64,000 bases of DNA from Lamellibrachia satsuma (Eukaryota; Annelida; Polychaeta; Sabellida; Siboglinidae): contig BSQZ01000035.1 in assembly GCA_033239005.1 (NCBI GenBank), positions 4,233,501 through 4,297,500 on the forward strand. Direction: 5' to 3'. Position 1 is the first letter of the stretch; each line of letters starts with the position of its first letter. Below are positions 62,131 through 64,000 of this stretch, in pieces. The translations under genes were made by a program, and so were the position numbers. The notes beneath the pieces are model-generated. The model saw only the letters and a program-made list of their open reading frames with translations, was not told where the DNA came from and searched no databases.

Positions 62131-62199
62131 CAAATTGCAAAAAAAATCATTTAAAGAATATTTATTTAACATATATATCTTCAAAAACAATTTTTTCTT

Positions 62200-63080
62200 A
62201 AAGTTGGTTAATCAGTTTGATTTTTTTGCTAGTCTTATTTCAAATAAATTTAGCAAAAAAACCAAACCTACCTAGTGTCCACTGCAACATGCTAGCTTAT
62301 TTGTAAAACTTTTGTATGTAGTTTTTGTGAAATCATCAGACAAACTGTTAAATTAGTTAATGCTTGTTCAAACATTAACTGAAGTGAAAATCGAAATGCT
62401 GAAAAATCATAATTTTCTTCCTTGGTGAAATTTTTTAACTGTGGTGAGAAGATGGAGGTCATGCTCATGATCAGCATTGACCCACACAGTGTTTACCATT
62501 TTGGATATCCACTAGTTTGATCCTTACCAGATCTAACGACTGAAGTCAATTCTTTCGATCATTTGAAAAAAATATGCATTTTTTATTAAATGGACTACAG
62601 ATGTTACATAGAATATTCACACGCTACATATTTGGACACAAATTAACCAGATTTGTGAAGCAGTTTTAAAGGTGCATCCTCAATTTGATTTTTTGCTAGT
62701 CTCATTTCAAAGTAATTTTACAAAAAAACAAACCTACCTAGTATCCACTGCAATTCTACCTCATTTGTGCAACTTTTGTATGTAGTTTTTGTGAAATCAT
62801 CAGACAAACTATTAAATTACTTGACTGATTGTTGAAGCATTAAGTGAAGTGAAAATCGACATTCTGAAAAACCATGATTTTCACCGTTGGTGAAATTTTT
62901 TAACTTTGTTGTGTGATCGACGAGAGGATTTGAAGTCACGCCCATGATTGGCATTGACTCGCGCATCGTTTACAATGTTGGATATCCACTGTTTTGATCC
63001 TTACCAGATCTAATGACTGAAGTCTTTCGATGATTTGAACAAAAATAGGCATATTTTATTAAACTGCGCACATTACTTAA
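62200..63080 (+). repeat. Two tandem ~475-bp units
   Basis: GATTTTTTTGCTAGTCTTAT at 62219 and GATTTTTTGCTAGTCTCATT at 62688 start colinear blocks through CATCAGACAAACT, TTTGATCCTTACCAGATCTA and TTTCGATSATTTGAA. Confidence 0.85.
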
Positions 63081-63427
63081 ACTAGTCATACACTACACAC
63101 CTGGAAATAACCAGATTCACGATGGGTTAAACCATTTGAGGAAGTAGCTTTAACTCAAGAAAAACTTCTTCATTTAGAATATTTATTTTAAATGTTTTTC
63201 TTGAGTAAGAAAATGTTTTCTTAATTCAAGAAACAAATTCTAGCATTAAGAATATTTATCTCAAATCTTTTTTCAGTAAGAAATATCTTCTTCATTCAAG
63301 AAAATTTCCTTATTCAATTACATATCTGGAACTTGCTAAGAAAAAATGTCTATGCGTTTTTTAATTCAAGAAAATTTTCTTGTTTCAATAAATATTTTCT
63401 TGCATAAAAAAATTATTTTTGGCAGTG

Positions 63428-64000
63428 TGGTTCCATCAGTTATATATAACCTTCCGCCTAGTTCAGTCGTCCCCACAGATTGGTTCCATCAGGTATGTAT
63501 AACCTTTTACCTAGTCCAGTCGTCCTCACTGACTGGTTCCATCAGATACCGGTATGTATAACCTTTCACCTAGACCAGTCATTCCCACTGGCTGGTTCCA
63601 TCTGGTATGTATAACCTTTCACCTAGTTCAGTTGTCCCCACTGGTTGGTTCCATCAGGTATGTATAACCTTTCACCTAGACCAGTCATTCCCACTGGTTG
63701 GTTCCATCCTTTATGTATAACTTTTCACCTAGTTCAGTCATCCCCACTGGCTGGTTCCATCAAGTATGTATGACCTATCACCTAGTCCAGTTGTTCCCAT
63801 TGGATGGTTCCATCTGGTATGTATAACCTTTCACCTAGTTCAGTCATCCCCACTGGCTGGTTCCATCAAGTATGCATGACCTATCACCTAGTCCAGTTGT
63901 TCCCATTGGATGGTTCCATCTGGTATGTATAACCTTTCACCTAGTTCAGCCATCCCCACTGGCTGGTTCCATCAGGTATGCATGACTTTTCACCTACCTG
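63428..64000 (+). repeat. 53-bp minisatellite derived from the exon 6 splice donor, 11+ copies
   Basis: Unit ACTGGCTGGTTCCATCAG|GTATGTATAACC plus TTTCACCTAGTTCAGTCATC + CCC. It contains the last 18 bases of exon 6 and the intron's first 35. Several units keep a perfect CAG|GTATGT. The array probably continues past the window end. Confidence 0.93.

Larger units (their letters stand above)
54104..63427. mobile_element. 9.3-kb composite insertion with AAGAAAA-type ends (family E)
   Basis: The left end CAGTGCTAAAAAATTATGTT and the right end (complement CACTGCCAAAAATAATTTTT) are imperfect inverted termini followed inward by AAGAAAA/TTTTCTT palindromic arrays (54110-54560, 63140-63420). It splits the 53-bp minisatellite: GGCTG before and TGGTTCC after rebuild the unit's GGC-TG-GTTCC with a 2-bp TG duplication. 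Inside are repeat F, repeat G with the LTR element, and a tandem duplication. Confidence 0.7.

Overview
This is a window of animal nuclear DNA. It is AT-rich, has spliceosomal introns of up to about 15 kb, long TA microsatellites, and fossils of many metazoan transposon groups: Ty3/Gypsy, CR1/L2-like and RTE-like non-LTR elements, Mutator-like, hAT, Tc1 and several MITE families. No bacterial operon structure or ribosome binding sites occur. The mix suggests a marine invertebrate; the species cannot be fixed from the sequence alone.

One host gene can be followed with confidence. Six phase-compatible exons on the + strand (17123-17560, 22143-22251, 33641-33790, 48393-48554, 48820-48905, 53940-54060) encode the first ~350 residues of a single-pass membrane protein with a JmjC/cupin_8 oxygenase domain. 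The iron ligands H261, D263 and H349 and a 2-oxoglutarate-binding lysine, K278, are all in place. The last exon or exons lie beyond the window. Nearly everything between 17 and 64 kb is therefore intron of this gene, filled with nested transposons and minisatellites. Two isolated minus-strand exon-like blocks (42841-43036, an integrase H2C2 domain with consensus splice sites, and 3828-4047) may belong to transposon-derived genes.

Layout. 0.9-1.3, 5.3-5.7, 8.95-9.4 and 34.7-35.1 kb: copies of one ~440 bp MITE family, with reverse or partial copies at 4.7, 37.6, 44.2 and 45.7 kb. 5.7-8.3 kb: a His-Me finger (HNH) nuclease gene and a convergent Mutator-like transposase gene, both bounded by two MITE copies. 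9.8-10.4 kb: hAT-like fossil. 12.2-13.3 kb: incomplete copy of a TIR element that recurs complete at 49.0-51.55 kb. 17.9-31.9 kb: fragments of several non-LTR retrotransposons, including an RTE-like copy inserted inside a CR1-like reverse transcriptase with an 18-bp target duplication. 34.4-36.6 kb: hAT deletion derivative with 8-bp target duplication. 37-40 kb: esterase fragment, 59-bp minisatellite, and a 383-bp duplicated block. 40.7-42.2 kb: second RTE-like copy. 45.96-47.87 kb and its inverted copy at 55.9-62.0 kb: a dispersed repeat whose inverted copy was split by a 3.8-kb LTR retrotransposon. 51.0-53.4 kb: 28-bp and 27-bp minisatellites. 63.4-64.0 kb: a 53-bp array made from the exon 6 splice donor.

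The most unusual structures are the minisatellite that has multiplied the exon 6 / intron 6 splice donor and was then split by a 9.3-kb composite insertion with a 2-bp target duplication; the HNH nuclease plus Mutator-like transposase block flanked by MITEs; and the LTR retrotransposon whose empty site is preserved in the inverted paralogue in the same window.
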